64,000 nucleotides of DNA, taken from positions 257,236 to 321,235 of the forward strand of contig NZ_LKEG01000026.1 of NCBI RefSeq assembly GCF_001645105.1, in the 5' to 3' direction. Of this stretch, positions 50,701 through 59,045 are shown one piece after another. The position numbers and the translations under genes are program-made. Position 1 is the stretch's first letter, and each line of letters opens with the position of its first letter. This DNA comes from Pseudomonas marginalis. Lineage in GTDB: Bacteria > Pseudomonadota > Gammaproteobacteria > Pseudomonadales > Pseudomonadaceae. Under the pieces are notes generated by a model. That model was not told where the DNA came from, did not search any database, and worked only from the letters and a program-made list of their open reading frames with translations.

Positions 50701-51636
50701 GATGTGGCGTTTTACCGCGTCGACCTGGCCTCGACCCGTGGCACTTACCTGCCGATTGGCACGCCGACCGACAACAACCGTTTGTACCTGCTCGACGGTG
50801 CATTGGAGCTGGTGCCGCAAGGTGCTGTCGGCGAGTTGTGTGTCGCCGGGACCGGCGTCGGTCGCGGTTACGTCAGCGACCCGCTGCGCACCGCGCCGGT
50901 GTTTGTGCCCAACCCGTTCGGTGCCCCCGGCGAACGCCTCTACCGCACCGGTGACCTGGCGCGCCGCCGCAGTGACGGTGTGCTGGAGTATGTTGGTCGC
51001 GTTGACCACCAGGTGAAGATTCGCGGCTACCGCATCGAACTGGGTGAAATCGAAGCGCGCCTGCACGAACAATCGGAAGTGCGCGATGCGGCGGTGGGCG
51101 TGCAGGAAGGCGTCAACGGCAAGCATCTGGTCGGCTATTTGGTGGCCGCGGATGCAGCGCTGAACCCAGGCGAGCGCCTGGACCGCATCAAGCAACGCCT
51201 GCGTGCCGAACTGCCGGAATACATGGTGCCGCTGCACTGGCTATGGCTCGACCGCCTGCCGCTCAACGCCAACGGCAAACTCGACCGCAAGGCCCTGCCG
51301 GCGCTGGAGATCGGCCAGTTGCACAGCCAGGACTACCTCGCACCGCGCAACGAACTGGAAACCACCCTGGCCGCTATCTGGGCCGAGGTGCTGAAAGTCG
51401 ACAGGGTAGGGGTGCAGGACAACTTCTTCGAACTGGGCGGGCATTCGTTGCTGGCCACGCAGATTGCTTCGCGGGTGCAGAAAACCCTGCAACGGGATGT
51501 GCCGCTGCGGGCGATGTTCGAGTGCAGCACGGTGGCGGAGTTGGCTGAGTATATCGAGGGGTTGGCGGGGAACGAGATCAGTGCCGAGAAGGTGGATCGG
51601 TTGAGTGATTTGATGGCGGAGTTGGAGGGGTTTTGA
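38746..51636 (+). CDS. pvdL: Pyoverdine chromophore NRPS PvdL
   Basis: 4,296-residue synthetase (P. aeruginosa PvdL is about 4,340). Order read from motifs: acyl-AMP ligase (about 15-545) and carrier (Ser608); C1 (HHIIADG at 799), A1, carrier (Ser1648); C2 (HHIVTEG at 1840), A2, carrier (Ser2713), epimerase (HHLVVDG at 2889); C3 (HHILIDA at 3360), A3, carrier (Ser4234). There is no terminal thioesterase, so the chain passes to the next synthetase. Known role: acylated Glu-D-Tyr-Dab precursor of the chromophore; A3 residues (D-I-W, then E, T, A, D) fit diaminobutyrate. The ATG at 38,749 is an alternative start. Confidence 0.97.
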   Translation: MMDAFELPQTLVHSLQRRAAQTPDQVALRFLAESAEHSVVLSYRDLDQRARTIAAALQANADLGDRAVLLFPSGPDYVAAFFGCLYAGVIAVPAYPPESTRRHHQERLLSIISDAEPRLLLTIASLADGLAQIENAPPVLSVDSLESADNWIAPDLQPDDIAFLQYTSGSTALPKGVQVSHGNLVANEVLIRRGFGIDLNPDDVIVSWLPLYHDMGLIGGLLQPIFSGVPCVLMSPAYFLGRPLRWLEAISEYGGTISGGPDFAYRLCSERVSDSALERLDLSQWRVAYSGSEPIRLDTLERFAEKFATCGFTPNNFFASYGLAEATLFVAGGTRGHGIPALRVDEQALAANRAEPGQGSAIMSCGTHQPEHAVLIADPHTLTELPDNHVGELWASGPSIARGYWRNPEATAKTFVQHAGRTWLRTGDLGFIRDGEVYITGRLKDLLIVRGHNLYPQDIEQTIEREVEEVRKGRVAAFAVNDQGLEGIGIAAEISRSVQKILPPEALIKAIRQAVAEAYQEAPSVVVLLNPGALPKTSSGKVQRAACALRHTDGSLDRYAQFPDLPAQASDSALQSELQQQIAAIWCEQLQVATVAADDHFFLLGGNSITATQVVARLREALGLELNLRVLFEAPTLQGFAANVAQLQHDGGVAQGVIHPLSRQDELPQSLAQNRLWITWQLDPYSSAYTVPGALRLRGELDEDAVRASFQQLIQRHEALRTRFYERDGQAFQRVEAKADFELQVIDLSDLPTDEREARAQQIREDEARTQFDLEKGPLLWVTLVRLDDEDHQLLVTLHHIIADGWSLNILIDEFSRLYAAAAQGQTLELPPLALQYADYGSWQRQWLAEGEGQRQLAYWKAQLGEEHPTLSLATDHPRSAHHRHTASRHTVRLGVSLSEAIRQTAQAHESTPFMLLLAAFQSLLYRYSGQRDIRIGVPNANRPRQETQGLVGFFINTHVMRAELDGRLPFSELLAATRQTVLGAQAHQDLPFEQLLEAFPQAREQGLFQVMFNHQQRDLSALRRLPGMLADELPWHSREAKFDLQLHTEEDRNGRLSLSFDYADELFERATLQRLAEHYINLLHAVCDQPQQTIGDLTLMQHDEQQAWSAAPCAPAQQWLPERLNQQTSDNTALVWDGGSLTFAQLHTQANRLAHYLRDKGVGPDVCVAIAAERSPHLLIGLLAIIKAGGAYVPLDPDYPAERLAYMLKDSGVHLLLTQTALLDQVPSADGVCVIAMDSLHLDSWPTQPPGLHLHGDNLAYVIYTSGSTGQPKGVGNTHAALAERLQWMQATYPLNDTDVLLQKAPISFDVSVWECFWPLITGCRLVLAGPGEHRDPHRIAQLVQAHGVTTLHFVPPLLQLFIDEPRVAECTSLRRLFSGGETLPAELRNRVLAQLPAVQLHNRYGPTETAINVTHWHCRAEDGERSPIGRPLGNVICRVLDEQLNPVPLGVPGELCIGGIGLARGYLGRAGLTAERFVADPYGEAGARLYRTGDRARFNAEGVIEYLGRLDQQVKLRGFRVEPEEIEARMLALEGIAQAVVLVRDAQLIGYYTAPAELDEHHVKSALAAELPEYMVPALLMRLDAMPLSPSGKLDRRALPEPVWHVREHVEPETPLQQQIAAIWRVVLGLPSIGLRDDFFALGGHSLLATQIISRTRQACDVELPLRTLFEASELGAFAEQVGLIQASGQRNQQTAIAKVDRSQPVPLSYSQQRMWFLWQMEPDSPAYNVGGMARLRGVLDVGRFEAALQALIMRHETLRTTFPSVDGVACQKVSAQTGLRMDWQDFSALDEAERQSRLQQLADHEAHTPFNLETGPLLRACLVKAAEREHYLVLTLHHIVTEGWAMDIFARELSALYEAFIDERLSPLAPLPVQYLDYSVWQRQWMEAGERQRQLDYWTRQLGTEHPLLELPGDRPRPPVQSHRGELYRFDLSDDLAARVRAFNAERGLTLFMTMTATLAVLLYRYSGQTDLRIGAPVANRIRPESEGLIGAFLNTQVLRCQLSGQMNVAELFEQVRHTVIEGQSHQDLPFDHLVEALQPPRSAAYNPLFQVMCNVQRWEFQQSRQLAGMTVEYLANDARATKFDLNLEVTDLDHRLGCCLTYSTDLFDEPRIARMAEHWRNLLEALITNPQQRLSELPLLTAAEQRALQDSLGIEAGEHRLDQCIHQLFSQQAAARGDAPALTFAGETLSYRELDARANRLAWMLRERGVGPQVRVGLALPRSLEMVIGLLAILKAGGAYVPLDPEYPLDRLHYMIEDSGVGLLLSDAAMFEALGELPASVACWCLEDDLPVLANYPADEPSFISLPQHQAYLIYTSGSTGKPKGVVVSHGEIAMHCAAVIERFGMRPDDCELHFYSINFDAATERLLVPLLSGAQVVLRAQGQWDAEEICALIRTHRINILGFTPSYGSQLAQWLATQQQTLPVRMCITGGEALTGEHLQRIRAAFQPQVFFNAYGPTETVVMPLASLAPEQLEEGAASVPIGSIIGDRVAYILDADLALVPQGATGELYVGGAGLAQGYHQRPGMTAERFVADPFARNGGRLYRTGDLVRQRGDGLVEYLGRIDHQVKIRGFRIELGEIETSLLEHAAVREAVVLALDAPSGKQLVAYLVSDAEHGALRDALKAHLKAQLPDYMVPAHLIVLDSMPLTANGKLDRRALPQPDPEANRQQYVAPRNELESTLAAIWCAVLNVQQVGLDDNFFELGGDSILSIQVVSRARQAGIHFSPRDLFQHQTVQTLAAVATRSEQVTAEQGVLTGTSGLTPIQHWFFDTEIPQRQHWNQALVLKPLQLLVPHRLEQALLAVLEHHDALRLSFSQRDAHWHAEHLAVPQGGVLMQAQVRDMAQCTALFTDTQRSLDLQHGPLLRALLVDGPEGQQRLLIAIHHLVVDGVSWRVLLEDLQTVYRQLSDGQSVSLPAKTSALREWAARLQAYAGSESLREELSVWQAQLAGPDVALPVARPQGSLRNRDADTVSVRLDAEHTRQLLQQAPSAYRTQVNDLLLTALARVLCRWSGHASALIQLEGHGRESLFDDIDLTRSVGWFTSAYPLRLTPHAAQGDSIKAIKEQLRSVPHKGLGYGVLRYLADDLYQQSMAVLPSAQITFNYLGQFDQSFGADALFHPLDESAGLAHDPDAPLPNELSVDSQVYGGELVLRSTFSRERFDHATVRELAEAYLAELHSLTQHCLQDDAGGLTPSDFPLAHLSQVQLDSLPVPATVIEDVYPLTPMQEGLLLHTLLEPGTGLYYMQDRYRINSALDPERFAQAWQAVIARHDALRASFCWNVGEDMLQVIHKPGSTPIEYLDWSADPESEQEPRLQALLKQEREAGFDLLNQAPFHLRLIRVGAERYWFMMSNHHILIDAWCRSLLMNDFFEIYMALGEGREAQLATPPRYRDYIAWLQRQNLNEARQWWQQNLQGFERTTPIPSDRPFLREHAGHSGGMVVGDCYTRLDACDGAQLRELAQAHQLTVNTFAQAAWALVLRRLSGDRDVLFGVTVAGRPVEMPEMQRTVGLFINSIALRVKLPEDDQPCSVRQWLNSLLDSNMQLREYEYLPLVTIQEHSELPKGQPLFDSLFVFENAPVEVSVLDRAHSLNATSDSGRTHTNFPLTAVCYPGDDLGLHLSYDQRYFDETTVQGMLGEFKRLLLALVQGFHGDMADLPLIGEQEREFLVDGCNQSEHDYPLERSYIELFEEQVAAHPQRIAASCLDQQWTYDELNRRSNGLGHALIAAGVGLDQPVALLAERNLDLLGMIIGSFKAGAGYLPLDPGLPSQRLRSIIDLSRTPLLVCTEACREQAIELLDGFDCQLLVWEEIPARGENPGLYSGPDNLAYVIYTSGSTGLPKGVMVEQRGMLNNQLSKVPYLALSDADVIAQTASQSFDISVWQFLAAPLFGARVDIVPNTLAHDPQGLLEHVQGQGITVLESVPSLIQGMLAQDRISLDGLRWMLPTGEAMPPELAHQWLLRYPRIGLVNAYGPAECSDDVAFYRVDLASTRGTYLPIGTPTDNNRLYLLDGALELVPQGAVGELCVAGTGVGRGYVSDPLRTAPVFVPNPFGAPGERLYRTGDLARRRSDGVLEYVGRVDHQVKIRGYRIELGEIEARLHEQSEVRDAAVGVQEGVNGKHLVGYLVAADAALNPGERLDRIKQRLRAELPEYMVPLHWLWLDRLPLNANGKLDRKALPALEIGQLHSQDYLAPRNELETTLAAIWAEVLKVDRVGVQDNFFELGGHSLLATQIASRVQKTLQRDVPLRAMFECSTVAELAEYIEGLAGNEISAEKVDRLSDLMAELEGF

Positions 51637-51676
51637 GGCGGCCGTTGGTCGGAGAAGTCAGGGTTTTTAGTCATAA

Positions 51677-51692
51677 CTGTCAATTCTGACAG
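51677..51692. promoter_or_regulatory. Palindrome CTGTCA-ATTC-TGACAG before first paralog
   Basis: 16-bp site within 'aactgtcaattctgacagta' followed by GGC; 93 bases before the ATG at 51,786. A 23-base stretch around it is identical at 54,555-54,577, although the sequence between palindrome and gene is not conserved. A variant precedes the cold-shock gene at 4,653. Confidence 0.6.
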
Positions 51693-51785
51693 TAGGCGAA
51701 GGCGTAGCAAAAGCGCTCACTAGGAGAAAATCCTTGGCCTGAGGCAGGTCAAGGTTAATAGCCTATGGAACATGGAGTTCTCACC

Positions 51786-54491
51786 ATGCCGCAAAAAAAA
51801 CCTACGTCTAATACTTCTTCAAATACAGACAATGCACGAACCCCTAAGGCAGTCGAGGTTGGCGCTCCGGTCATCTACAAAGGCGAGGGAGGAACGCTCT
51901 ATCCGCTGGATGTGAAAGAGGGGCCGTATCTGACCACGGATTCGAACATGGACGATTCGGATATTACCGTCACCGTATCAGTTAGGTTTAAGCATGGGGG
52001 CGAAGCGGTATTTGAGGACATTGTGGATAAAAGTGGAACCAGCGGCGCCCGGCGCATCTTCTTTCCTCTGAGTTACATAACATCTGGCATGGGGCACACA
52101 CTCTTTTTCTCCTATAAAGGGAGGGTGGGCGGGCAGGTCGCAGAGTCCCGGGTCGCCGAGGTGGGCGTTCGGTTTTATGATGAAAAAGATCTTGAAGGTT
52201 ATGTACCCAAGTTTGTCCATTCCGAACTCGTTAACAGTACGCCCACGTTGGATATGCACAAATTTACGGGGAACGAAACGATCCTCGCGTTTGCCCACCC
52301 TCTCGTTAAAGCAGGCGATCAACTATTCATAAACGTGGCGGGTGATCAGGACAAGACGCCTTTCGCTTTCAACATCGTGGCTGCTTCTCGCGTTGTCACT
52401 CCGGAGGAGGCGGTGCCGGGTCATGTGTTCAGGTTTTCTCTGCCACGCGGTTGGATGGGGCGTCGGCGGCCATGGGGATCGCTGACTATTCATTGGGGCT
52501 GGATCTGCGATGGTCGCCCCCCACTGCCTCCGGCTGAAGTCGTTCCTACCCTTGAGACGCGTCTCCCAGAGAACGCTCTTGAAGGCCTTCCTCGTCCTTC
52601 CAGTAGATTGATTGAGGATCCTCGCCTTGAAAACCCGCCGCCTCCCCATCTGCGGCAATCCGTGCTTTTCAACGATGAGTGGTACCTCAACCCGGAACTC
52701 ACCACGCGGGGTGGGAATGTATATATTCCTGACTTGGAGACTTATGCAGACGACCAACTCTGTTTTTATGTGAGCGGGTTGGATTATGGGAACAAGCCGC
52801 TTGGCTGCGTGACAATTAAACACGACGGGGAACTGGCAACCACCGAGTTATCGCCCTGTGTCATTGCCTGCTTTTTTAACACGCCGATGGCACTGACCTA
52901 CACCGTTCAGTTCCCCCACAGTAATGGCCCACAGCAATCCCCTGAACGAGTGATTAACGTGTTGCTGCCCCGATTTCCCCTCTCTGGGATCGAACAGGCA
53001 ACGGGCGATATCCTTGATCTCAGTACATTCGCAATGGACGCGACGGCTTTTGTGCCTGTCTGGGACTATTCCGAGTGTTCGAATCTTTGTTGGATGTGGA
53101 TCACGGGCGAACGTGAAAACGGCAGCGCTTACCGGTTCGACATTTTGTCTGACGCACCTGTCACCGAGGACTGGAAGGTGCATGGCGTGGATGCGCGGAT
53201 CCCAAGGGAAGTATTGCTACAGTTGGCCGATTGCAGTGAATTCAAACTGCACTTCGCGGCGAGCTTCTGTGAAGCCACCGCCCTGGCGGACGCCCATGAG
53301 TTTCCTGCGCAGGCATTCAACATCGAGCAGGAACCTCTGGTGCTGGCGGCGCCCAAAGTGACGGAAGCGGTCGGCACCGATTTGACTGCCTGGAATGGGC
53401 GCGAAGGCGTCCATGTCGAAGTGAGCTACACCGGTAAACACCCCAAGCACAGTATCAGCCTGTGTTGGGAGAGACCGGAGGGTACCTGCTGGCCGTTGAC
53501 CTCCAAGCCCGGCAGTGCTGTGGGTGCAGTCATTTTCTCACTAGCGCGGGAAGCGGTTATCGAGAGCATGGGCAAAACGGTGGCGATCACCTACACCGTG
53601 ACCACGGCGTGCAAGGTGCAGACATCACTGCCGTTGAATGTGAAGATCAGCAAGCCTGTGCGTCTGCCCACGCCGGTTGTCCCACAGGCCACGCCACCGG
53701 TCGTGCAAGGTGGCATTCTGGATCTGGCCACCTTTTCAGGCGATGCGTCCATCACCGTGGAAAAATGGTGGTTTGCCCTGGCGGGCCAGCGAGTATGGCT
53801 AAAGTGTTCGGGCATTAGAAAGGATGGGAATGCTCACACCTTCTACGTATTGAAAGGCACAAGGCTGACGGATGAACAGGCCAAGAACGGGCTTGTGGAG
53901 TGGATGAGTCGACATGAGCTGGACGCGTTAAGACATGACACACCTCTGATAGTCACCTGTGTCACTGCACTCTATGACAGTGAACTTGAAGCGGATTCGA
54001 TTGTTTTCCCGACGCTGCGCGTGATTATCAGAAAACCACTTGAATGTAAGACAGAAGATTTCGAATCACTGCCGTTGGAGCGTTTTGGCGCGGGCAACAG
54101 TGTGCAGACCCCGCTGATGAAAATAACCTTTCAGTCCGGATCGGGTGTGGCAGGCATTGTCACGTATGGCAATGACCCGTTCTATTCGGGCAAACATTTT
54201 GTCATGTGTGAAAACGAGGGCGACCAAGATCCGCCGCAATTACATCGTATTGACTTCCCTCACGCCCTGGAGTCCATCAGGTTCGCGTGGTCGTGGAAAC
54301 AGGCTCCCGCGACGGTCACTTTTTATAATCAGGCAGGTGGTGTGATTACCAAGCTTGATTACGATGACGATTGGCGAGGGGGGTTCTGGGTTGAGCATGT
54401 AACGGAACCGGGGACGGCTATTGCTTGGATGACGATTCTGGTGAGGGACTACTCGTTTATTGACAACTTCAGAATGTGTTATCGAGTTTGA
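51786..54491 (+). CDS. Large Ig-like repeat protein, paralog 1
   Basis: 901 residues from the ATG at 51,786 (GGAG 8 bases upstream; an ATG at 51,765 is also possible). No signal peptide or membrane helix; the N-terminus is polar and probably disordered ('MPQKKPTSNTSSNTD'). Residues about 25-750 look like five or six beta-rich, Ig-like units with recurring 'LDLSTFAMDA' / 'LDLATFSGDA' lines (near 408 and 644) and spaced Cys and Trp. Residues about 753-901 form a different beta module. The scaffold is clearly homologous to the next gene. Base composition is less GC-rich than pvdL. Function unknown; a surface or toxin-associated binding protein is one guess. Confidence 0.75.
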   Translation: MPQKKPTSNTSSNTDNARTPKAVEVGAPVIYKGEGGTLYPLDVKEGPYLTTDSNMDDSDITVTVSVRFKHGGEAVFEDIVDKSGTSGARRIFFPLSYITSGMGHTLFFSYKGRVGGQVAESRVAEVGVRFYDEKDLEGYVPKFVHSELVNSTPTLDMHKFTGNETILAFAHPLVKAGDQLFINVAGDQDKTPFAFNIVAASRVVTPEEAVPGHVFRFSLPRGWMGRRRPWGSLTIHWGWICDGRPPLPPAEVVPTLETRLPENALEGLPRPSSRLIEDPRLENPPPPHLRQSVLFNDEWYLNPELTTRGGNVYIPDLETYADDQLCFYVSGLDYGNKPLGCVTIKHDGELATTELSPCVIACFFNTPMALTYTVQFPHSNGPQQSPERVINVLLPRFPLSGIEQATGDILDLSTFAMDATAFVPVWDYSECSNLCWMWITGERENGSAYRFDILSDAPVTEDWKVHGVDARIPREVLLQLADCSEFKLHFAASFCEATALADAHEFPAQAFNIEQEPLVLAAPKVTEAVGTDLTAWNGREGVHVEVSYTGKHPKHSISLCWERPEGTCWPLTSKPGSAVGAVIFSLAREAVIESMGKTVAITYTVTTACKVQTSLPLNVKISKPVRLPTPVVPQATPPVVQGGILDLATFSGDASITVEKWWFALAGQRVWLKCSGIRKDGNAHTFYVLKGTRLTDEQAKNGLVEWMSRHELDALRHDTPLIVTCVTALYDSELEADSIVFPTLRVIIRKPLECKTEDFESLPLERFGAGNSVQTPLMKITFQSGSGVAGIVTYGNDPFYSGKHFVMCENEGDQDPPQLHRIDFPHALESIRFAWSWKQAPATVTFYNQAGGVITKLDYDDDWRGGFWVEHVTEPGTAIAWMTILVRDYSFIDNFRMCYRV

Positions 54492-54556
54492 ACCGGGGGC
54501 GCAGTGCGATGTTCGTCAGGGGCGCTGGTGAGTAAAAGACTGGCGTTCCGTCAGAA

Positions 54557-54572
54557 CTGTCAATTCTGACAG
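54557..54572. promoter_or_regulatory. Palindrome CTGTCA-ATTC-TGACAG before second paralog
   Basis: Same 16-bp palindrome in the same 23-base context as at 51,677; 96 bases before the GTG at 54,668. The near-identical distance in both genes points to a real promoter or operator element, and suggests that the second gene has its own promoter. Confidence 0.6.
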
Positions 54573-54667
54573 TAGGCAAGGTTCCTGTTCCCTGCGTTAG
54601 ATAACCGGAGTTCCCGGCCGCTCAGGCCCGCTTCGATCGTTATCTAACGTTGGACAGGAGTCTTATC

Positions 54668-57397
54668 GTGGCTAAAAAAACCATTCCTAAGCAAACTTCA
54701 TCCACTCCATCCGTCAAACCGCCCCCCCGCCTGCCAAAAAAGCCTAAAGCGCAATTGCCTTTTCCGATTATCGCGTTCGCGGCGAATAACAGTGTGCTGT
54801 ATCCCATCGATGCGATTGATGGGACGTGGGCCACGCTGACCCTGCCTAAGGGTGCGACTGACCGCAGATTTTTCATGGCTATCAAGGGCCAGGTCGAACC
54901 TGCATTCGATCCCGTCTTGGTTGATGACGATGAGGATGTAGTACCGATTGCCGCGCCGTCCCTCAGTTTGATGATCGGGCATACGGTACTGATGTGGTAC
55001 ACCGCGCGGGTAGAAGGGAAGGAGGAGACCTCCTTGGTGTTGGAGCTGGAGGTTCAGCACATCAGGGAGGTACATCTCGCGGGGTCAAGGCCGGAGTTTG
55101 TACACGCTGAGTATGAGTGGAGCACGTGGTGGCTGTGGATGAGTGATTTCGAGGGCGATGAGACGATCACGATCGACGCCTGGCCGATGATCCAGCCCGG
55201 GCAGCGCTTGTTTGTTACCGTGGCCGGCGATCAGCATCAGGCGCCTTACCCCTTTATCTGGGTAGTCTATGACCATATGGTGACGGAGGCCGAAGCGCAT
55301 GCCGGGCATGTGTTTGAACTTGAACTGTCGCGCCGCTGGATGTCTCAGCGCCAGGACTACTCGGCCCTGACGATCCACTTTGGGGTGATCTGGGACGGCA
55401 CGGAGCCCGTGCCGCCGGATCCGGGAGATCCGCATCTGGAAAACCCATTGCCCACCAACGCCCAGGATTTCCACCTGCGCACTACCACGTTGTTGCGCGT
55501 TGACCCTGGGTTGGATTTACCGCCGCCGCATTTGCGTGAATCAACGGAGTGCACGCCAGGTCACTGGGTGCTCAACCCGGTCAACAGTGCTTCCGGTGGG
55601 CATGCGGACGTTACCTACGACTGGATAGCACCGGGAGACCACGTTTGCGCCTACGCATCCGGCCCGGGGCTGGAGACGCAGCCGCTTGGCTGCAAGGACG
55701 TGAAAAAGGGCGAAACCTCGCTGGCATTCGAGGTCGCGCCGTGGATTATCGCTGCGCTGTTCAACCAGACGTTAACGTTGACCTACACCGTGAGGTTCAA
55801 CGGGAACGATCCGCAGCACTCCCCCGAACGTGTCATCAAGGTCCTTGAGCCTTTGCTGACCGTGCCGGAGATCGCAGAGGCAACGGGCGATACCTTGGAC
55901 CTCAATAACTTCCGCGGTAACGCCACTGGCGTGGTGCCTTACTTTGACTACTTGGAGGCGGCAGAGTGCTGCTGGATGTGGGTCAGCGGCACGCTTGAGG
56001 GCGGCGCTGCTTATCGGTTTGATGTGCTGGAGGATGAGCCACTTAAGCCAGAGTGGTTCCCCGATGGCGTTGAGACACCCATCTCCAGAGCGCAACTGCA
56101 GAAGCTGGCGGACTGCAGTGAGTTTACCCTGCATTTCGCGGCGAGCTTTAACAGGCGGTGCGAGCGTGCGACGGCCATCGAGTTCCCGTCGAGGACCTTC
56201 ACGATCGTGCAGGAAGACCTGGTCCTGGTCGCACCGACCGTGCGCGAAGCCGTGGGTAACCAACTGACGATTTACAACGGCAGAGAGGGCGTGACGGTGC
56301 GGGTGAAATATCCGAGCATCAGTGATCACCAGCAAATCCGCGTGTGCTGGAAACGGACAGACGGCACCTGCCTGCCCCTGGCCTCCCAGCCAGGTAATCA
56401 TGCGCTGGGCCATGTGGACTTCAGCATCCCGCGTGAGGCGGTGATTGAGGCTGCCGGTGAAACGGTCACGATCAACTACACGGTAACGAGTGCGTGCAAA
56501 CTTGCGACCTCCGAGGACCTGGGGTTGCACATCAGTCTGCCGGTGCGTTTGCCCACGCCTGGGGTGCCACAGGCAACGCCGCAAGCGACCCAGGGCGGTA
56601 TTTTGGATCTGCGTACCTTTGCAGGCGATGCCAGCATCACCGTGCAAAAATGGTGGTTCATCCTGTTAGGGCAGGTGGGGTGGCTTGAGTGCCGGGGCAC
56701 CAAGGACGATGGCACTTCCTACACCATTCATGTGATGGTCAACCAGCCGATCAACGCGAGTGATCTGGCCAATGGGTTGTCACGCGTGCTCAAACGCGAT
56801 GAGTTGAACAAACTGCGCAACAGGACGCCGTTGGACGTCGTATTCAAGTGCACCACAAAGGTCGGCGGCCATGCCGGGAACGCGGTCGAGTTTCCACTTT
56901 TGCACTTGGCGTTTCGTAAGGCGTTCAGGGATGTGACGGACTTCAATCCCCAAGGTCCTGAGGGTGGTTTGAATGGCTGGAAGAGAGGAGCGGGCGCCAC
57001 TGACGAAAGAGACATGCAGGTTAAGTCGGGTACGATGCCAGACGGTCAGCCCGGCTATCACATGTTTGACTGGGGATACACCAACACGTCAAATCCCGTC
57101 ACCCAGAGGGAGAAGCTGTACAAGGTATACACCGAGCTGGAGTCGGGACGTACCTACAGGTTCAGCGCCTGGGTCCGTGACAATAGCAACGTCGGTTTGA
57201 AACCGCGTCTGGTGCTGGTTGCAGCAGGACGTGAAGTCGTCCCGGTCACAGAGCCCGGCGTGGCCTGGCAGTTGCTCCAGGGCGTCTTCACGGCCACATC
57301 GACGCCGATGCGGCTCAGTGTTGATAACCTTCGGATGGGCATCGCGCCGGGTAACGACTTTGACGTGACGTGGATTGTCGTAGAAGAGATCGTTTAG
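54668..57397 (+). CDS. Large Ig-like repeat protein, paralog 2
   Basis: 909 residues from a GTG at 54,668 with AGGAG 7 bases upstream. N-terminus 'MAKKTIPKQTSSTPSVK' mirrors that of paralog 1; no signal peptide. Residues about 20-750 align throughout with paralog 1 ('PPPHLRES', 'PLGCKDVKKGE', 'QHSPERVIKVL', 'KLADCSEFTLHFAASF', 'GGILDLRTFAGDASITVQKW'). The C-terminal part (about 755-909) is unrelated to that of paralog 1 and reads like a carbohydrate-binding jelly roll ('GGLNGWKRGAG', 'YRFSAWVRDNS', 'WQLLQGVFTATSTPMRLSVD'). Function unknown. A terminator follows. Confidence 0.75.
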   Translation: MAKKTIPKQTSSTPSVKPPPRLPKKPKAQLPFPIIAFAANNSVLYPIDAIDGTWATLTLPKGATDRRFFMAIKGQVEPAFDPVLVDDDEDVVPIAAPSLSLMIGHTVLMWYTARVEGKEETSLVLELEVQHIREVHLAGSRPEFVHAEYEWSTWWLWMSDFEGDETITIDAWPMIQPGQRLFVTVAGDQHQAPYPFIWVVYDHMVTEAEAHAGHVFELELSRRWMSQRQDYSALTIHFGVIWDGTEPVPPDPGDPHLENPLPTNAQDFHLRTTTLLRVDPGLDLPPPHLRESTECTPGHWVLNPVNSASGGHADVTYDWIAPGDHVCAYASGPGLETQPLGCKDVKKGETSLAFEVAPWIIAALFNQTLTLTYTVRFNGNDPQHSPERVIKVLEPLLTVPEIAEATGDTLDLNNFRGNATGVVPYFDYLEAAECCWMWVSGTLEGGAAYRFDVLEDEPLKPEWFPDGVETPISRAQLQKLADCSEFTLHFAASFNRRCERATAIEFPSRTFTIVQEDLVLVAPTVREAVGNQLTIYNGREGVTVRVKYPSISDHQQIRVCWKRTDGTCLPLASQPGNHALGHVDFSIPREAVIEAAGETVTINYTVTSACKLATSEDLGLHISLPVRLPTPGVPQATPQATQGGILDLRTFAGDASITVQKWWFILLGQVGWLECRGTKDDGTSYTIHVMVNQPINASDLANGLSRVLKRDELNKLRNRTPLDVVFKCTTKVGGHAGNAVEFPLLHLAFRKAFRDVTDFNPQGPEGGLNGWKRGAGATDERDMQVKSGTMPDGQPGYHMFDWGYTNTSNPVTQREKLYKVYTELESGRTYRFSAWVRDNSNVGLKPRLVLVAAGREVVPVTEPGVAWQLLQGVFTATSTPMRLSVDNLRMGIAPGNDFDVTWIVVEEIV

Positions 57398-57420
57398 GCC
57401 TGGCTGAAGGGGTCAAGGAT

Positions 57421-57448
57421 AGGCCTCCAGTGGTTGGAGGTCTTTTTC
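57421..57448. terminator. Rho-independent terminator after paralog 2
   Basis: AGGCCTCCA-GTGGT-TGGAGGTCT, a 9-bp stem with one G-U pair, followed by TTTTTCTT. It ends the paralog pair; it lies 9 bases from the end of the convergent dsbG gene. Confidence 0.85.
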
Positions 57449-57456
57449 TTGATGAT

Positions 57457-58218
57457 CTATTTGGCGCCCAGGATCTTCACCAACTTATCCGGCGAAGGCG
57501 CCCCCTGCTGTTGCTGCAAGCCACCCTTGTCATCCAGATAGAAAATCGCCGGCGTCGCCGACAATTCCAGTTCATCCATCAACTTCATATTGGCATCGAG
57601 CTTGGCCTCGATATCCGCCGGGATCTTGGCCAACGCCTGCAACTTGCTGCCCTTGCCGGCGGCTTCGTGTTCTTCCAGGGCTTTCTGCGGGTCTTTGGCC
57701 GCGAACAGCGCGGCGGATTTGCCTGGGCTGTCTTCGCGGATGATGCCGACCATGATGTGGCGCAATTGCACCTTGCCGGCTTTTACCCAAGGACGGGCTT
57801 GTTCCCAGAACATATTGCAGTAAGGGCAGTTGGGGTCGCTGAACAAGTAGACGATGCGTGGGGCTTTAACGTCGCCGTCCTGGATCCAGCTGCTTTTTTC
57901 CATCTTGGCCCAGACTTCCTTGGCCATCGGTGCGTACACCAGTTTTTCCAGCGGTGCGCTGCTGAGGTCATTGCCCTGGGCGTCGTACAGGTTGCCGGCG
58001 ATCACGCTTTTGCCGTCGGCGGTCAGGTACAGGGCCATGCCCCGGTTCTGGTATTGGGCGGCGTAGCCGGTGAGGCCGCTGGGGGCGTCGAATGTGCCGA
58101 GGATCCTGGCGCCTTTGGCCTCGATCTGTTTGATCGGTGCCGGCCAGTCGTCGGCCTGGGCCAGGGTGGCGGCAAGCGTCAGCGGCAGCAGGGTCAGCAG
58201 GTGGCGGAGGCGGGGCAT
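57457..58218 (-). CDS. dsbG: Thiol:disulfide interchange protein DsbG
   Basis: 253 residues from the ATG at 58,218 (AAGGAAA upstream). Signal peptide ('LLTLLPLTLAATLAQA'), dimerisation domain, then a thioredoxin fold with active site 'DPNCPYCNMFWEQ'; CPYC is the DsbG form. A periplasmic reductase/isomerase kept reduced by DsbD. The upstream TlpA-type gene overlaps its start by 25 bases; gene order dsbD-tlpA-dsbG matches the dsbDEG operon of P. aeruginosa. Confidence 0.94.
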   Translation of the reverse strand: MPRLRHLLTLLPLTLAATLAQADDWPAPIKQIEAKGARILGTFDAPSGLTGYAAQYQNRGMALYLTADGKSVIAGNLYDAQGNDLSSAPLEKLVYAPMAKEVWAKMEKSSWIQDGDVKAPRIVYLFSDPNCPYCNMFWEQARPWVKAGKVQLRHIMVGIIREDSPGKSAALFAAKDPQKALEEHEAAGKGSKLQALAKIPADIEAKLDANMKLMDELELSATPAIFYLDDKGGLQQQQGAPSPDKLVKILGAK

Positions 58219-59045
58219 GTCGGTTTCCTTGTGGCGGCGGGAGCGGTGTCGAAGGGTTCCATGGCACGGGCCAGGCTGGCCTGGGACAGTTCGCCCAGGT
58301 GGCTGTTGATCAGGCGTCCATCGGCGCGGTAGAACAAGGTGGTGGGCAAGGCCATCGAGCCCACGGCCTGGCCGAGGCGGCCGCTGGCGTCGAACAGCAC
58401 GTTGTCGAGGGTCAGGCCTTGGGTGGCGAGGAAGGTGCTGACGCTTTGCATGCTTTCGGCCTGGTTGACGAACAGGAAGGTCACGTCGGGGCGTTGGTGC
58501 TGGGCGCGTTCGAGTACCGGCATTTCGCGGCGGCATGGCGGGCACCAAGTGGCCCACAGGTTGATCACCAGCGGGCCACCCTTGTAGTCGGCCAGTTGCA
58601 CCACGTCGCCATTGGCATTGCGCAAGGTGATGTCCGGCAGTTGCGAGCCTTTGTCATACAGGTTCAGGGACACACTGGTCATGCCCCAGAACACCAGGCC
58701 GGTGATTACGCCGGCGCTCAGCGGCTTGCGCAGCGCCGGGCGCCGCCAACCGTAGGCCAGTGCGCCCAGGACCAGTGCGATCACGCCGGGCCAGGCGAGA
58801 AAACCGCCGTCGCGCAGGTCGACCATCTGCAGCCAGTCGTAGCTGTAGTCGCTCCAGTACATCAGCACAAAACTGACGCGGGCGACCAGCATGCCCAGCA
58901 GGAACAGGCTGAACAGCACCGATTCCGGGTTTTCACCACCACGCTTGGCCACGCGCCAGCCCACCAGGGTGGCGATAATCAGCGCACTGATCAGCAGGAT
59001 GTGATTCAGGGCGATGGCGAAGGTGCCGATGGTCAGGGTCAGCAT
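58194..59045 (-). CDS. dsbE: TlpA/DsbE-like thioredoxin with Lgt-like membrane domain
   Basis: 283 residues from the ATG at 59,045, which overlaps the dsbD stop (ATGA). Residues about 1-125 form several membrane helices resembling part of prolipoprotein diacylglyceryl transferase (Lgt): 'LVARVSFVLMYWSDYSYDW' and 'LRDGGFLAWPGVIALVLGAL'. Residues about 135-270 are a thioredoxin fold with 'NLWATWCPPCRREMPVLERA'. It probably takes electrons from DsbD. The symbol follows the dsbDEG naming; it is not the cytochrome c CcmG protein. Confidence 0.85.
   Translation of the reverse strand: MLTLTIGTFAIALNHILLISALIIATLVGWRVAKRGGENPESVLFSLFLLGMLVARVSFVLMYWSDYSYDWLQMVDLRDGGFLAWPGVIALVLGALAYGWRRPALRKPLSAGVITGLVFWGMTSVSLNLYDKGSQLPDITLRNANGDVVQLADYKGGPLVINLWATWCPPCRREMPVLERAQHQRPDVTFLFVNQAESMQSVSTFLATQGLTLDNVLFDASGRLGQAVGSMALPTTLFYRADGRLINSHLGELSQASLARAMEPFDTAPAATRKPTCPASATC

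Noticed and set aside
47713..51237. A 1,174-codon open frame on the minus strand within pvdL
   Set aside because: Same cause; the plus strand carries the C-A-T and E motifs of an NRPS without interruption.
51677..51692. LexA box as the certain identity of the shared palindrome
   Set aside because: Only the CTGT-N8-ACAG frame agrees; the TA-rich inside of known Pseudomonas LexA boxes is missing, so I kept the binding protein open.
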